A stretch of DNA of 39,210 nt from NCBI GenBank assembly GCA_902600225.1, contig CACKIH010000011.1, positions 1 through 39,210 on the forward strand. Reading direction: 5' to 3'. A program made the position numbers and the translations under genes. The DNA is from an uncultured Alphaproteobacteria bacterium (GTDB lineage: Bacteria > Pseudomonadota > Alphaproteobacteria > HIMB59 > GCA-002718135). Below, one piece after another: positions 17,946 through 24,761 of this stretch; the stretch's first letter is position 1; every line of letters starts with the position of its first letter. Under the pieces are notes generated by a model, which had not been told where the DNA came from, ran no database searches, and saw nothing but the letters and a program-made list of their open reading frames with translations.

Positions 17946-18046
17946 GCTAGGCTTCAACTCGGTAAGATATTGAAGCCTAGCTCTCTCGATATTTAGCTTC
18001 ACTAACACTATTGTGTTAATCATCATTTAGAACCATTCCAAATGAT
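17946..18046 (-). promoter_or_regulatory. Structured 5' leader of the 71-aa gene
   Basis: Three hairpins follow the predicted transcription start near 18045: ATCATTT/AAATGAT with an 11-nt loop (about 18022-18046), TAACAC-N4-GTGTTA (about 18003-18018), and a perfect 11-bp stem GCTAGGCTTCA/TGAAGCCTAGC with a 14-nt loop (17946-17981). The last loop carries ATCTTACC, an octamer repeated elsewhere in this block. The arrangement looks like a regulatory leader, but no known riboswitch is recognised. Confidence 0.45.
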
Positions 18047-18051
18047 AAAAT

Positions 18052-18088
18052 ATTATATCATGGCAAAAGTTAGTAATACAAGTGCTAC
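18052..18088 (-). promoter_or_regulatory. Promoter with shared motif, copy 2
   Basis: On the minus strand ACTTGTATTACTAACT contains TTGTAT (18081-18076), followed after 18 bp by a perfect TATAAT (18057-18052). It should drive the structured leader and the 71-aa gene. A related sequence, GCACGTGTATTACTAA, occurs in the opposite orientation at 18115-18129. Confidence 0.6.
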
Positions 18089-18130
18089 CAACTACTTAAA
18101 TTAGTCTAAAGTCGCACGTGTATTACTAAA

Positions 18131-18169
18131 ATTAAACCGGGTAAGATATAATATTAAACTAGGTAAGAT
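18131..18169. repeat. Two 17-bp direct repeats upstream of the 71-aa gene promoter
   Basis: ATTAAACCGGGTAAGAT (18131-18147) and ATTAAACTAGGTAAGAT (18153-18169) match at 15 of 17 positions with a 22-bp period, two helix turns. The spacing suits a DNA-binding protein. GGTAAGAT also occurs at 17647 and 17961 in non-coding DNA of the same block. Confidence 0.45.
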
Positions 18170-18183
18170 GCTGCATTTACAGC

Positions 18184-18209
18184 AATAAAAAAGCCGCCCT
18201 AAGGCGGCT
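18184..18209 (-). terminator. Rho-independent terminator after the ArdC-like gene
   Basis: AGCCGCC (18192-18198) and GGCGGCT (18203-18209) form a 7-bp GC-rich stem with a 4-nt loop, followed on the minus strand by TTTTTTATT. It lies 24 bp after the stop of the ArdC-like gene. Confidence 0.88.
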
Positions 18210-18232
18210 CTTAATTAATATATTAGATAAAT

Positions 18233-19183
18233 TTAAGCGGCTTCTTTAACCTTCTTAGGTTGTGTTATTGCCTGCTTATCTTGCATAAAGTTCACAACCT
18301 TTTGAGCGGCTGCGATTGCTTTTAATAATTTCTTAGGGTCTTTTTTAATTGCTCTACTCCAATTAGAAATATATGCAGCGTGATTATCACTAGGCACTTT
18401 AGATATATTTAAAATACCGCATAAGAATGCGCTAGAATATTCTGCAATCAATTCTTCAAAAGCATAACCCTCAGAGCCAAAAGGATTTCCCTTTTCTCTG
18501 TTTAATCTTTTTTCATGCCCTGTCCAATGTGCAAGTTCATGGAGTAGTACCGCATAATATGCTTCTTCTTTACTCTCATAATTATCACCAGCGCTCCAGC
18601 TATCCAATGGACTCATGTTTATATAATCCTTAGTAGGAGAATAATAACACTCTCCGGCCTGCTTATGTCTTATATCTGCATTAAGATTAGATACAAATGT
18701 ATCAACTGAATTAATGCGCTCGATTAAAGGTTTAGAAGGCGCTGCATTATCTTTTAATAGTTGTTCGTCCTGCACTAATGAAGTTAAATTAGTTTGAGAC
18801 AAATTAAACACATTATAAAATTTTAGAAATCTGTAGGCATCAGTAAATTCTTCACCATCAATTTCAACTTTTTTAGAATGTGAACCATAATAACAAACAG
18901 GCGTTGCCTTTTCACCTTTTAATACCCGACCGCCTAAGCCTTGTATTTGTTTAAATGTTGCCCATTGTACGGAGTCATAACCAGCTGCACTGTTTACCAT
19001 TTGTAACCAAAAAGAATTGAAGCCGCTATAATTCGCACCGCTAACAACATTAGAAGGCATGTTGTATCTTGTGAATGCACTTTTGTTTGTAAAAGGCTTG
19101 AACCATTCAACGCCCTTTTTATCCATAGCAGTAGTTATAGTATCTGCTATTATTTGTAGCTTATCGTTTGTATAAGTACTCAT
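18233..19183 (-). CDS. ArdC-like anti-restriction protein (ssDNA-binding N-terminus plus zincin metallopeptidase)
   Basis: The 316-aa protein follows the ArdC plan. An N-terminal domain (about 1-130; KLQIIADTITTAMDKKGVEW, then GVNY-like SGANYSGFNSFWL) is the ssDNA-binding part. A C-terminal zinc peptidase domain has H215-E-L-A-H219 followed by WTGHEKRLNR and a downstream helix EELIAEYSSAFL that would supply the third ligand. ArdC proteins of plasmids protect incoming DNA from type I/II restriction; in a phage this would act at genome entry. An AAGGGA Shine-Dalgarno precedes the ATG. It has its own upstream shared motif and its own terminator. Confidence 0.85.
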   Translation of the reverse strand: MSTYTNDKLQIIADTITTAMDKKGVEWFKPFTNKSAFTRYNMPSNVVSGANYSGFNSFWLQMVNSAAGYDSVQWATFKQIQGLGGRVLKGEKATPVCYYGSHSKKVEIDGEEFTDAYRFLKFYNVFNLSQTNLTSLVQDEQLLKDNAAPSKPLIERINSVDTFVSNLNADIRHKQAGECYYSPTKDYINMSPLDSWSAGDNYESKEEAYYAVLLHELAHWTGHEKRLNREKGNPFGSEGYAFEELIAEYSSAFLCGILNISKVPSDNHAAYISNWSRAIKKDPKKLLKAIAAAQKVVNFMQDKQAITQPKKVKEAA

Positions 19184-19250
19184 TTGTTTTCCCTTCGTTA
19201 TAAGTTAGTCATTCATGTACTACTAAATGACAACCAACGATTAATATATA

Positions 19251-19273
19251 TTAGTTAGTAATGCAAGTACTAC
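19251..19273 (-). promoter_or_regulatory. Shared promoter/operator motif, copy 3, upstream of the ArdC-like gene
   Basis: On the minus strand ACTTGCATTACTAACT is followed by AT-rich TATATATTAAT. TTGCAT could be the -35 element, but the -10 is less clear than at the other two copies. GTACTACTAAAT occurs at 19218-19229 and 19267-19278, flanking this site. Confidence 0.45.
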
Positions 19274-19447
19274 TAAATAAAAAATAGATACATAGGGTAA
19301 AAGACAGGCAACCAATAAAAAAATTTTAAGACTTGCTGCTTTTTATATGGTTATAGGATTAGAACTCCTAAGCATTGTTATATATTCTGCAGATTAGAAA
19401 AGACTTGTCGCAATATTGTCGTACTAGGGCATATATATTTACAATAG

Positions 19448-19482
19448 GCCGGCAAGCTAGGCCAGCGGGGTAAATTTTTTTT
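19448..19482 (+). other. GC-rich hairpin followed by a T-run in the 19184-19715 gap
   Basis: GCCGGC (19448-19453) and GCCAGC (19461-19466) form a 6-bp stem with one mismatch-type wobble, followed on the plus strand by GGGGTAAATTTTTTTTT. It resembles a terminator pointing rightward, against the gene direction. The rest of 19184-19502 is AT-rich and holds no gene I can support apart from the motifs listed. Confidence 0.35.
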
Positions 19483-19502
19483 TGGTCATATGCGTAACCC
19501 AC

Positions 19503-19616
19503 TCAAATTTTTGTTACTAAATATTTCCAGTACTTAAATATAGCCATATGTAACTTACTGTTTACAAATTGTGCTACAGTTTGTTTTCTTCTTCTTCTAG
19601 GCTTCTTATACTTCAT
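19503..19616 (-). CDS. Hypothetical 37-aa basic protein
   Basis: The frame begins MKYKKPRRRRKQTVAQFVNS and continues KLHMAIFKYWKYLVTKI. The first ten residues are strongly basic, and the remainder looks amphipathic. It lies about 100 bp downstream of the large terminase gene. No clear ribosome binding site precedes it. It could be a small nucleic-acid-binding phage protein; I do not recognise a family. Confidence 0.4.
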   Translation of the reverse strand: MKYKKPRRRRKQTVAQFVNSKLHMAIFKYWKYLVTKI

Positions 19617-19715
19617 AGGTATTATTATATTAATATAGGAGTAGTAATCTATGGTTACCCTAATCTATTACCCTATAGGTAGGCACAGGGGGGTAGCCTT
19701 TATAGTGTCGGTTAA

Positions 19716-21374
19716 TTAAATACTAATCCAAGTGTCTTCTGTGCTTCTATCGAGGAACTTATCGAGTTCTTGAGACATCAATTCGTTTTTCCTATCTACA
19801 ATCGCTCTATCAGCATCTTTAGCTATTCTATCTGCCCAGTATTGGCAGCTCATAGCTAGCACGTCTAACCTATCATCATGCGCTAGAGAACCTTTATCAC
19901 GTGTTATTCTACTCATTTGATAGAACAACTGATAACGTAAGGCCATCTCTGGCGTATGTATTTGTGTAGATGTGTAATCTTCTTGTACGACTTTATCACT
20001 TATCACCAATCTATGTTGGTTCATCAATGGCTCAAGACAATCTATAATACGCTTTTCTTTTTGCGTAGTGTGTCTTACGCCTTGTATCGTACAAGGATAC
20101 TCCTTCATTAAGTACGGCTTGAGAAGTTCTATGAACATTCCGCTGCCGAAGTTTTCTTCTACTTGAATTAACTTAACTTTGTTTTCTTTTGCAACTTTAA
20201 CAAGCTTAGATAATACAAGTTCATCGTACCCACCCCTATAACCACCAGCTGCAGTTACGAATATTTGTCCATTCAAGAACTTCGTACAGCTGTAACCTGT
20301 CTCGTCCGCTCCCTTCCCGGAAGGGTCGATAGACATTATAGCTCCTTGATAGTCTAGTAGTTCTCCTACTGTATCCATAGGTCTATAAAAGAAGTCGTTA
20401 CTCAATCCAACGCAAGGTAGCTCATCGGCTCTGTTCTCCGGGTTTGCTGCCCAAACATATTTTTCATATGCTTTATCTGGATTGATAGAAGTAATAATTA
20501 AGTCTGATAATTTTAATGGGTATCTATCAGCATCACTTAACCTACTATCCAACATGAATTGTAAAGCAAACTGTGAGCGTCCATAAGATGCTTCACGTTC
20601 CGCTAAATCTTCTTCATCAAATCTAGTTTCTTCAGTAGGTTTACCTTCTAATCCTTTATCAAGTTCTAGTGCATTATAAATAATTGGCGCTAGAGATTTA
20701 CCAAAGTATGCTTTTTGTTTCTGTGAAGGATACTTTGCGGTCCATATTCTTTTCTTATAACCGCGCTCTGGTAAAGCATTGTATAAACTTTGCTCACATT
20801 GAGGTGTACCTAGAAAACAAATTTGACCTGTAGGTTTTATAATTGACTCAAACTCTTTGACACCTTCAGATAATCTATCACGCATTCCTTGCGTCATAGT
20901 ATTAATCGGTGTCTCAATATCATCTGCAATAATCAAATCTGCACGTGAACCTGTCATCTGACCAAAGATACCAACTGATTTAACACTTGGTTGATGTGAT
21001 GCTCTAGCTGGAGCTACATCAAAAGCTATCTTACTTTGTCTTTGGTTTTCTTTTGGTATCAAATGATGAAGTATAGGAACTTCATTTATTAATCGTAAAG
21101 TAAAAGTAGAAAAGTCATCACTACGAGTTTTACTCGCAGATACAACTAATACATTTATTTGTGGGTCTAAATATAATCTATAACAAACATATGCGCTTGT
21201 TATCCAAGATTTACCGCAACCTCTAAAAGCCTCTATAATTAATCTTCTATCTTTTGTTTGAAGATACTCCGCAATATCGTATTGCAATGCTGTAGGCTGC
21301 GGTAGTCGTAAGTGTCTCCAAATAACAAATAGAAAATTACGAAAGTCCTTGAGCTTCTTCGAATGGGAGTTCAT
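19716..21374 (-). CDS. Terminase large subunit (T7 gp19-like)
   Basis: The 552-aa DNA-packaging motor has an N-terminal ATPase: Walker A FRGCGKSW at 50-57, Walker B DLIIADDIE at 146-154 and coupling motif FLGTPQ at 187-192. The C-terminal nuclease follows, with the first acidic residue at Asp350 (MSIDPSGKG) and a later AHDDRLDVLAM. Length and motif spacing match T7-type large terminases. It starts inside the end of the small terminase gene (38 bp overlap), as is common in this group, and is the last structural/packaging gene before the lysogeny block. Confidence 0.95.
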   Translation of the reverse strand: MNSHSKKLKDFRNFLFVIWRHLRLPQPTALQYDIAEYLQTKDRRLIIEAFRGCGKSWITSAYVCYRLYLDPQINVLVVSASKTRSDDFSTFTLRLINEVPILHHLIPKENQRQSKIAFDVAPARASHQPSVKSVGIFGQMTGSRADLIIADDIETPINTMTQGMRDRLSEGVKEFESIIKPTGQICFLGTPQCEQSLYNALPERGYKKRIWTAKYPSQKQKAYFGKSLAPIIYNALELDKGLEGKPTEETRFDEEDLAEREASYGRSQFALQFMLDSRLSDADRYPLKLSDLIITSINPDKAYEKYVWAANPENRADELPCVGLSNDFFYRPMDTVGELLDYQGAIMSIDPSGKGADETGYSCTKFLNGQIFVTAAGGYRGGYDELVLSKLVKVAKENKVKLIQVEENFGSGMFIELLKPYLMKEYPCTIQGVRHTTQKEKRIIDCLEPLMNQHRLVISDKVVQEDYTSTQIHTPEMALRYQLFYQMSRITRDKGSLAHDDRLDVLAMSCQYWADRIAKDADRAIVDRKNELMSQELDKFLDRSTEDTWISI

Positions 21375-21555
21375 CGACTAATTCTTTGAGAGGAGTATTG
21401 TCTGCCGGTAGACCTTCAATACCATTATCTTTTAGAAATTGTCTTGCAACATTTAAGTCTGAAGCTTTTGCTTCACCACTTCTTACTTTTTGTAATAGTG
21501 TTTCTGCAAGTTCAGTATGAAGTTCATCTAAAACTTTTTCTAATTTTTTTGTCAT
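21337..21555 (-). CDS. Terminase small subunit (T7 gp18-like)
   Basis: The 72-aa protein begins MTKKLEKVLDELHTELAETL and contains the pattern LxxKVRSGEAKASDLNVARQFLKDNGI, seen in small terminase subunits of many marine podoviruses. It recognises the DNA for packaging and hands it to the large subunit. Its position directly before, and overlapping, the large terminase is the T7 gp18-gp19 arrangement. Confidence 0.8.
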   Translation of the reverse strand: MTKKLEKVLDELHTELAETLLQKVRSGEAKASDLNVARQFLKDNGIEGLPADNTPLKELVDELPFEEAQGLS

Positions 21556-21767
21556 AGTTCTATTGTTTCTACTTGTTTTCTACATTCAAATAGAATTGTT
21601 GTATCTCTTTCTACTAAATCTTCGTGCATATAACTTACAACGCTGTCTCTAGCTAAAACGCATTCAACATCAGTTTTAAAATTTAAAGGCACTTCAGATT
21701 TAAAACAAAGAGTAGTATCGCTTGCTCCTACAGATAAGAAACAAATCGTAGCAAAAATTTTAAACAT
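21552..21767 (-). CDS. Small secreted or membrane-attached phage protein
   Basis: The 71-aa protein has an N-terminal hydrophobic segment, MFKIFATICFLSVGASDTTL, that looks like a signal peptide. Four Cys residues are present (9, 21, 36 and near 62), enough for disulfides in the periplasm. It overlaps its neighbours by 1-4 bp. In T7-like genomes this place between the fibre and terminase genes holds lysis genes (holin, Rz/Rz1), so a periplasmic spanin-like role is possible, but no motif proves it. Confidence 0.6.
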   Translation of the reverse strand: MFKIFATICFLSVGASDTTLCFKSEVPLNFKTDVECVLARDSVVSYMHEDLVERDTTILFECRKQVETIEL

Positions 21768-21964
21768 TAAAATATAAAGTCTCTCACAATAAATAATAGG
21801 TTACTAAAAACCATAATACCAATAGTCCACACAAGCTTATTAATTTTATCTATATCTGCTTTGAGATGTGCCAGGTGATTTGTCTCAATAACTTTAAGCT
21901 TCTCATGAATAAGTTTTAGTTCACCATCTATACGAGCGACTTCTACATCAATGTTCTTATCCAT
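21767..21964 (-). CDS. Small membrane protein with coiled coil (XhlA-like layout)
   Basis: The 65-aa protein has an N-terminal heptad region (VARIDGELKLIHEKLKVIE ... LKADIDKINKL) and one C-terminal transmembrane segment (LVWTIGIMVFSNLLFIV). This is the layout of haemolysin XhlA/holin-associated proteins that help phage lysis. The one-base overlap on each side shows coupled translation in the small-gene cluster upstream of the terminase genes. Confidence 0.6.
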   Translation of the reverse strand: MDKNIDVEVARIDGELKLIHEKLKVIETNHLAHLKADIDKINKLVWTIGIMVFSNLLFIVRDFIF

Positions 21965-22194
21965 TATCCTATCTTAAGAGATTTACGCTTGCTTCTGATT
22001 AAATCACTATCAGCTTTTCTAGCGCCACCCTTCCCTGTTACAAAGCTTTTAACTCTTCCCATTGCCCATTGATGAGCAGAAACTTTAGGTCTTGAACCAG
22101 AGGAGTAGTAAGCGCCTAAACCTCTTTTATAAACTTTGTTAAGTGTAGAAGAAGAAAATCTACTTGCTCCACTTATTCCACTAAATTTACTCAT
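21964..22194 (-). CDS. Small basic phage protein with YKRGLGAYYSS...HQWAMGRV motif
   Basis: The 76-aa protein contains KVYKRGLGAYYSSGSRP, SAHQWAMGRVKSF and GGARKADSDL. A similar pattern (YxRG-x-GA ... W-x-x-x-R-V-x-SF ... AD-x-DL) occurs in small proteins of many tailed viruses under DUF names; the exact family number is from memory and not certain. Function unknown. High Lys/Arg content suggests contact with DNA or other virion parts. Confidence 0.6.
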   Translation of the reverse strand: MSKFSGISGASRFSSSTLNKVYKRGLGAYYSSGSRPKVSAHQWAMGRVKSFVTGKGGARKADSDLIRSKRKSLKIG

Positions 22195-22195
22195 G

Positions 22196-22381
22196 TTATC
22201 CTTTTGCTCTTTGTTTACTTATTCTATCCATTTCAGCTGGAGTTAATAATCCAAGCTTATATCTTCTACGTGTTCGTAGGATTTCGTTTTGCCTTGCTGA
22301 AGGGTTCTTTGCTCCCGCTACATATTTTGTAGGAACTCCTTTTTTAGTTTTAGAAACTCTTGGAAACTTTCTAACGCTCAT
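22196..22381 (-). CDS. Small basic hypothetical phage protein
   Basis: The 61-aa protein, rich in Lys and Arg, contains KKGVPTKYVAGAKNPSARQ and RRRYKLGLLTPAEMDRI. It follows the gene at 22371-22613 with an 11-bp overlap and precedes the 76-aa basic protein by 1 bp, so the two basic proteins are probably made together. No function can be assigned. Confidence 0.6.
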   Translation of the reverse strand: MSVRKFPRVSKTKKGVPTKYVAGAKNPSARQNEILRTRRRYKLGLLTPAEMDRISKQRAKG

Positions 22382-22613
22382 ACTTATGTTCTATAATTTT
22401 TAGTATTTTCATTTTACCTTCGCTGTCTGGAACAAGTTCAGCTTTGACTTGGCCACATTCATAACGAATTACATTTTCTCTTGAGTCAGATAAATTTCTC
22501 TCACCTTCACGTTTGGCTTTGAGGCAATGTGATAATCCATCTGTAATCATGTGGCCATCTAAACTACCATTAACAAACATACATAATGCAAAGACTGTTT
22601 CAATGACTGCCAT
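22371..22613 (-). CDS. Small phage protein with hydrophobic N-terminus and Cys residues
   Basis: The 80-aa protein begins MAVIETVFALCMFVNGSLDG, a hydrophobic segment that could be a signal peptide or membrane anchor, and continues with Cys near 30 and 53 in a charged region ending in KILKIIEHKYER. It overlaps the gene upstream by 14 bp. Because of its place and its N-terminus it may act at the envelope during lysis, but no family is recognised. Confidence 0.6.
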   Translation of the reverse strand: MAVIETVFALCMFVNGSLDGHMITDGLSHCLKAKREGERNLSDSRENVIRYECGQVKAELVPDSEGKMKILKIIEHKYER

Positions 22614-22962
22614 TGTTTCTTACCTTGTCTTTTAAATCTTCAACATCTTTTTGAAGTTTATCAACTTGTGTTTTTAAGAAATCTATATTCACTCTGTTGT
22701 TCATCATGCTTTCCATTTCTTTAGTAACTTTTTCTAATTGTGTTGCTGTAAATTCTAAGAGCATATATTGCTCTTGGTCTATTGGTTTTTGGTCAGCTGC
22801 TTTTAACAAGTCAGCTTCAAATAATGTTGCTCTAGTTTCTATGTTATTTAATCTTTCTATAACTCCAAAGTAAGCCCACGCTGCAGTTATAGTTACTCCT
22901 AGTAATCCAATTAAATTTTTTAGAGGAAGACCAATCTCGGTCTTATCTGATAGTGAGGGCAT
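22600..22962 (-). CDS. Membrane protein with long coiled coil, possible lysis/spanin-type protein
   Basis: The 120-aa protein has one N-terminal transmembrane segment (LKNLIGLLGVTITAAWAYFG, about 14-33) followed by a predicted coiled coil up to residue 115 (KTQVDKLQKDVEDLKDKV). A type II membrane anchor with a periplasmic helix is the shape of an inner-membrane spanin (Rz-like) or an accessory holin. It sits directly after a 16-residue Cys-rich frame and in the small-gene cluster between fibres and terminase. Confidence 0.6.
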   Translation of the reverse strand: MPSLSDKTEIGLPLKNLIGLLGVTITAAWAYFGVIERLNNIETRATLFEADLLKAADQKPIDQEQYMLLEFTATQLEKVTKEMESMMNNRVNIDFLKTQVDKLQKDVEDLKDKVRNNGSH

Positions 22963-23013
22963 CTACTGACAATCGCACTCGTCTTTTTCGCAATCACATT
23001 TAGGATTCATCAT
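22963..23013 (-). CDS. Possible 16-residue Cys-rich microprotein
   Basis: Between two larger genes the only frame reads MMNPKCDCEKDECDCQ, with start at 23013 and a TAG that touches the next ATG. The two Cys-x-Cys pairs with acidic residues could bind a metal ion. It fills the only gap in an otherwise tiled gene cluster. Length is too short for certainty. Confidence 0.35.
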   Translation of the reverse strand: MMNPKCDCEKDECDCQ

Positions 23014-23305
23014 CAGCTATCTCTCCGTATTTTCCGTCAACTAAATCTTGATATAATTTTCTACCATGTTCCATAGGGTCATTTGGACTTGCAAGAAAAT
23101 TTAAAAATTCTTGGCTTTCGTCTCCTAAATGTGACCATTGGCAATCTACAGTTATTGCTTTCTTCGTATTACCATTTTCATCAACAAGATTTTTTAATAT
23201 TAAATTACCATCTGCATCTACTTTTGATTCACCATTTTCATCTACATCTAATACTTTAAGAGTTATCCATTTAGGATTTTTACAATTTATTAATTTTATA
23301 TCCAT
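23000..23305 (-). CDS. Small acidic fibre-partner protein, copy 1
   Basis: The 101-aa protein begins MDIKLINCKNPKWITLKVLD and contains VDCQWSHLGDESQEFLNFLA and DPMEHGRKLYQDLVDGKYGE. It is a clear paralogue of the 99-aa protein at 23971-24270. Each copy is transcribed just after a short fibre gene, so it is probably a fibre assembly chaperone or a virion partner. I know no named family. The start is 1 bp from the fibre stop. Confidence 0.7.
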   Translation of the reverse strand: MDIKLINCKNPKWITLKVLDVDENGESKVDADGNLILKNLVDENGNTKKAITVDCQWSHLGDESQEFLNFLASPNDPMEHGRKLYQDLVDGKYGEIADDES

Positions 23306-23306
23306 A

Positions 23307-23978
23307 TTAAGAAATCCTTAACCATGTAGATGTTGCATTTGGACCACTTCCTGTAAAACTATGACCCATTACTCGCCAAGTTCCTGATGGTGATGAATTT
23401 GAACTATCAGCTTCTCCATTACAATTAGCCCAATATAAATTACTTGAGGCAGTACTGCCTACAGTAGGATTTGAACCATTTTTCTTAAGTAAACCATAAC
23501 TACCTACAGCACCTACACTAGCACTAGCAGTAGCAGTTAATACCTGTGAAGTGGTTGGTGCTGAAGATGGTAAACTTGTCAAATTGCTTCCATTAAATGT
23601 AGGAGTTCCATATCTTGCATTTGGAATAGTACCTGAAGTTAAATTAGAAGCTGATAAATTAGATAAGTCTACATGTTGTGTAACTGAACTAGATGAAAGT
23701 CTAGCATCATCAAAAGTATCTGACGTTATTTTATTTGCAGATAAATTTGGAATATCACTAGCACCTAAAGATAGTCTAGCACTTGGCACACTTCCTGAAG
23801 TTAAATTAGAAGCATTAAGATTACTTAAATCAACATGTTGAGTAACACTTGAAGATGAAAGTCTAGCATCATCAAAAGTACCTGAAGTAATTTTACTTGT
23901 AGGTAAGTTAGGAATTACATTTGCGTTAAGTGTTCCACTACCTGATATTATGTTTGCTAAATCTCTTGCTTTACTCAT
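23307..23978 (-). CDS. Short tail-fibre-like protein, copy 1
   Basis: The 223-aa protein is rich in Ser, Thr and Asn. N-terminal repeats of the type NLTSG-PNAR / KITSGTFDDARLSSSSVTQH occur twice, as in beta-rich phage fibre shafts. A central stretch NARYGTPTFNGSNLTSLPSS ending TTSQVLTA is identical to the second copy at 24272-24760. The C-terminal end (SPSGTWRVMGHSFTGSGPNA) shares only a SGTW-x-MG pattern with copy 2. It probably forms part of the host-binding apparatus, with the end as adhesin tip. Confidence 0.75.
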   Translation of the reverse strand: MSKARDLANIISGSGTLNANVIPNLPTSKITSGTFDDARLSSSSVTQHVDLSNLNASNLTSGSVPSARLSLGASDIPNLSANKITSDTFDDARLSSSSVTQHVDLSNLSASNLTSGTIPNARYGTPTFNGSNLTSLPSSAPTTSQVLTATASASVGAVGSYGLLKKNGSNPTVGSTASSNLYWANCNGEADSSNSSPSGTWRVMGHSFTGSGPNATSTWLRIS

Positions 23979-24270
23979 CTGCTATATCTCCATGTTTTCC
24001 ATCTATTATTTCTTGATATAAATTTCTGCCATGTTCCATAGGGTCATCAGGATTTGCAAAGAAGTGTAAGAACTCTTGCGTTTCATCTCCTAAATGAGAC
24101 CATTGACATTCAACATCAATAACTTTTTTAGGATTACCATTTTCATCAAGAACAGTTTGTAAGATTAGGTTTCCCTCATCATCTTTTTTTACATTATTGT
24201 TTTCATCCATTTCTGGCATTTTAACAATTACCCATTTTGGATTTCTACATGCTAATAATTTTATTTCCAT
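23971..24270 (-). CDS. Small acidic fibre-partner protein, copy 2
   Basis: The 99-aa paralogue of the 101-aa protein at 23000-23305 opens with MEIKLLACRNPKWVIVKMPE, then VECQWSHLGDETQEFLHFFA and DPMEHGRNLYQEIIDGKHGD. About two thirds of residues match by eye, mainly outside the linker DENNNVKKDDEGN. It overlaps the start of fibre copy 1 by 8 bp and follows fibre copy 2 by 1 bp. Likely a chaperone or clamp specific for its neighbouring fibre; unproven. Confidence 0.7.
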   Translation of the reverse strand: MEIKLLACRNPKWVIVKMPEMDENNNVKKDDEGNLILQTVLDENGNPKKVIDVECQWSHLGDETQEFLHFFANPDDPMEHGRNLYQEIIDGKHGDIADE

Positions 24271-24271
24271 T

Positions 24272-24760
24272 TTATGATACCCTCATTCCTATTGATGTTG
24301 CATTTCCTATTGAGCCACCTTGCTGATAACCCATTATTTTCCAAGTGCCGCTTGGAGTTCCACTATGTGTAGCAACAGCAGCATAAATCATATTAGAGCC
24401 AGATACATTTGTTCCTATTGTATGATTGGTCATAGAGTTCCAATAGTAAACCATTGCATAAGTACCAACATTTCCACCACTAGCACCTGCATTAGCAGTC
24501 AATACTTGAGAAGTAGTTGGAGCTGAAGAAGGTAAAGAAGTTAAGTTACTTCCATTAAATGTGGGCGTTCCATAACGTGCATTAGGAATAGTTCCTGAAG
24601 TTAAGTTACTTGCATTTAATGATGTTAAATCAACGTGTTGGTTTACGCTTGATGCTGATACTCTTGCATCAGCTATTGTGCCTGTTGAAATATTACTACC
24701 ATTAAGCGCAGTAACATTAGCACCACTAAAATTATATCTTATTGCTTCGTATGTACTCAT
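24272..24760 (-). CDS. Short tail-fibre-like protein, copy 2
   Basis: The 162-aa protein has a single shaft unit (GSNISTGTIADARVSASSVN), then the block NASNLTSGTIPNARYGTPTF and onward to TTSQVLTA, identical to copy 1, then a different tip that again ends with SGTWKIMG and NATSIGMRVS. The conserved middle with exchanged ends is what recombination between fibre genes gives. It follows the main tail fibre by 1 bp. Confidence 0.75.
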   Translation of the reverse strand: MSTYEAIRYNFSGANVTALNGSNISTGTIADARVSASSVNQHVDLTSLNASNLTSGTIPNARYGTPTFNGSNLTSLPSSAPTTSQVLTANAGASGGNVGTYAMVYYWNSMTNHTIGTNVSGSNMIYAAVATHSGTPSGTWKIMGYQQGGSIGNATSIGMRVS

Positions 24761-24761
24761 A

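Noticed and set aside
19346-19405. tRNA-like sequence (TAGGA-GTTCTAA-TCCTA arm followed by TAACCA; TTTTCTAATCTGC) on the minus strand
   Set aside because: The T-arm-like hairpin is there, but no acceptor 5' strand or correct anticodon stem can be found; at most a tRNA remnant.
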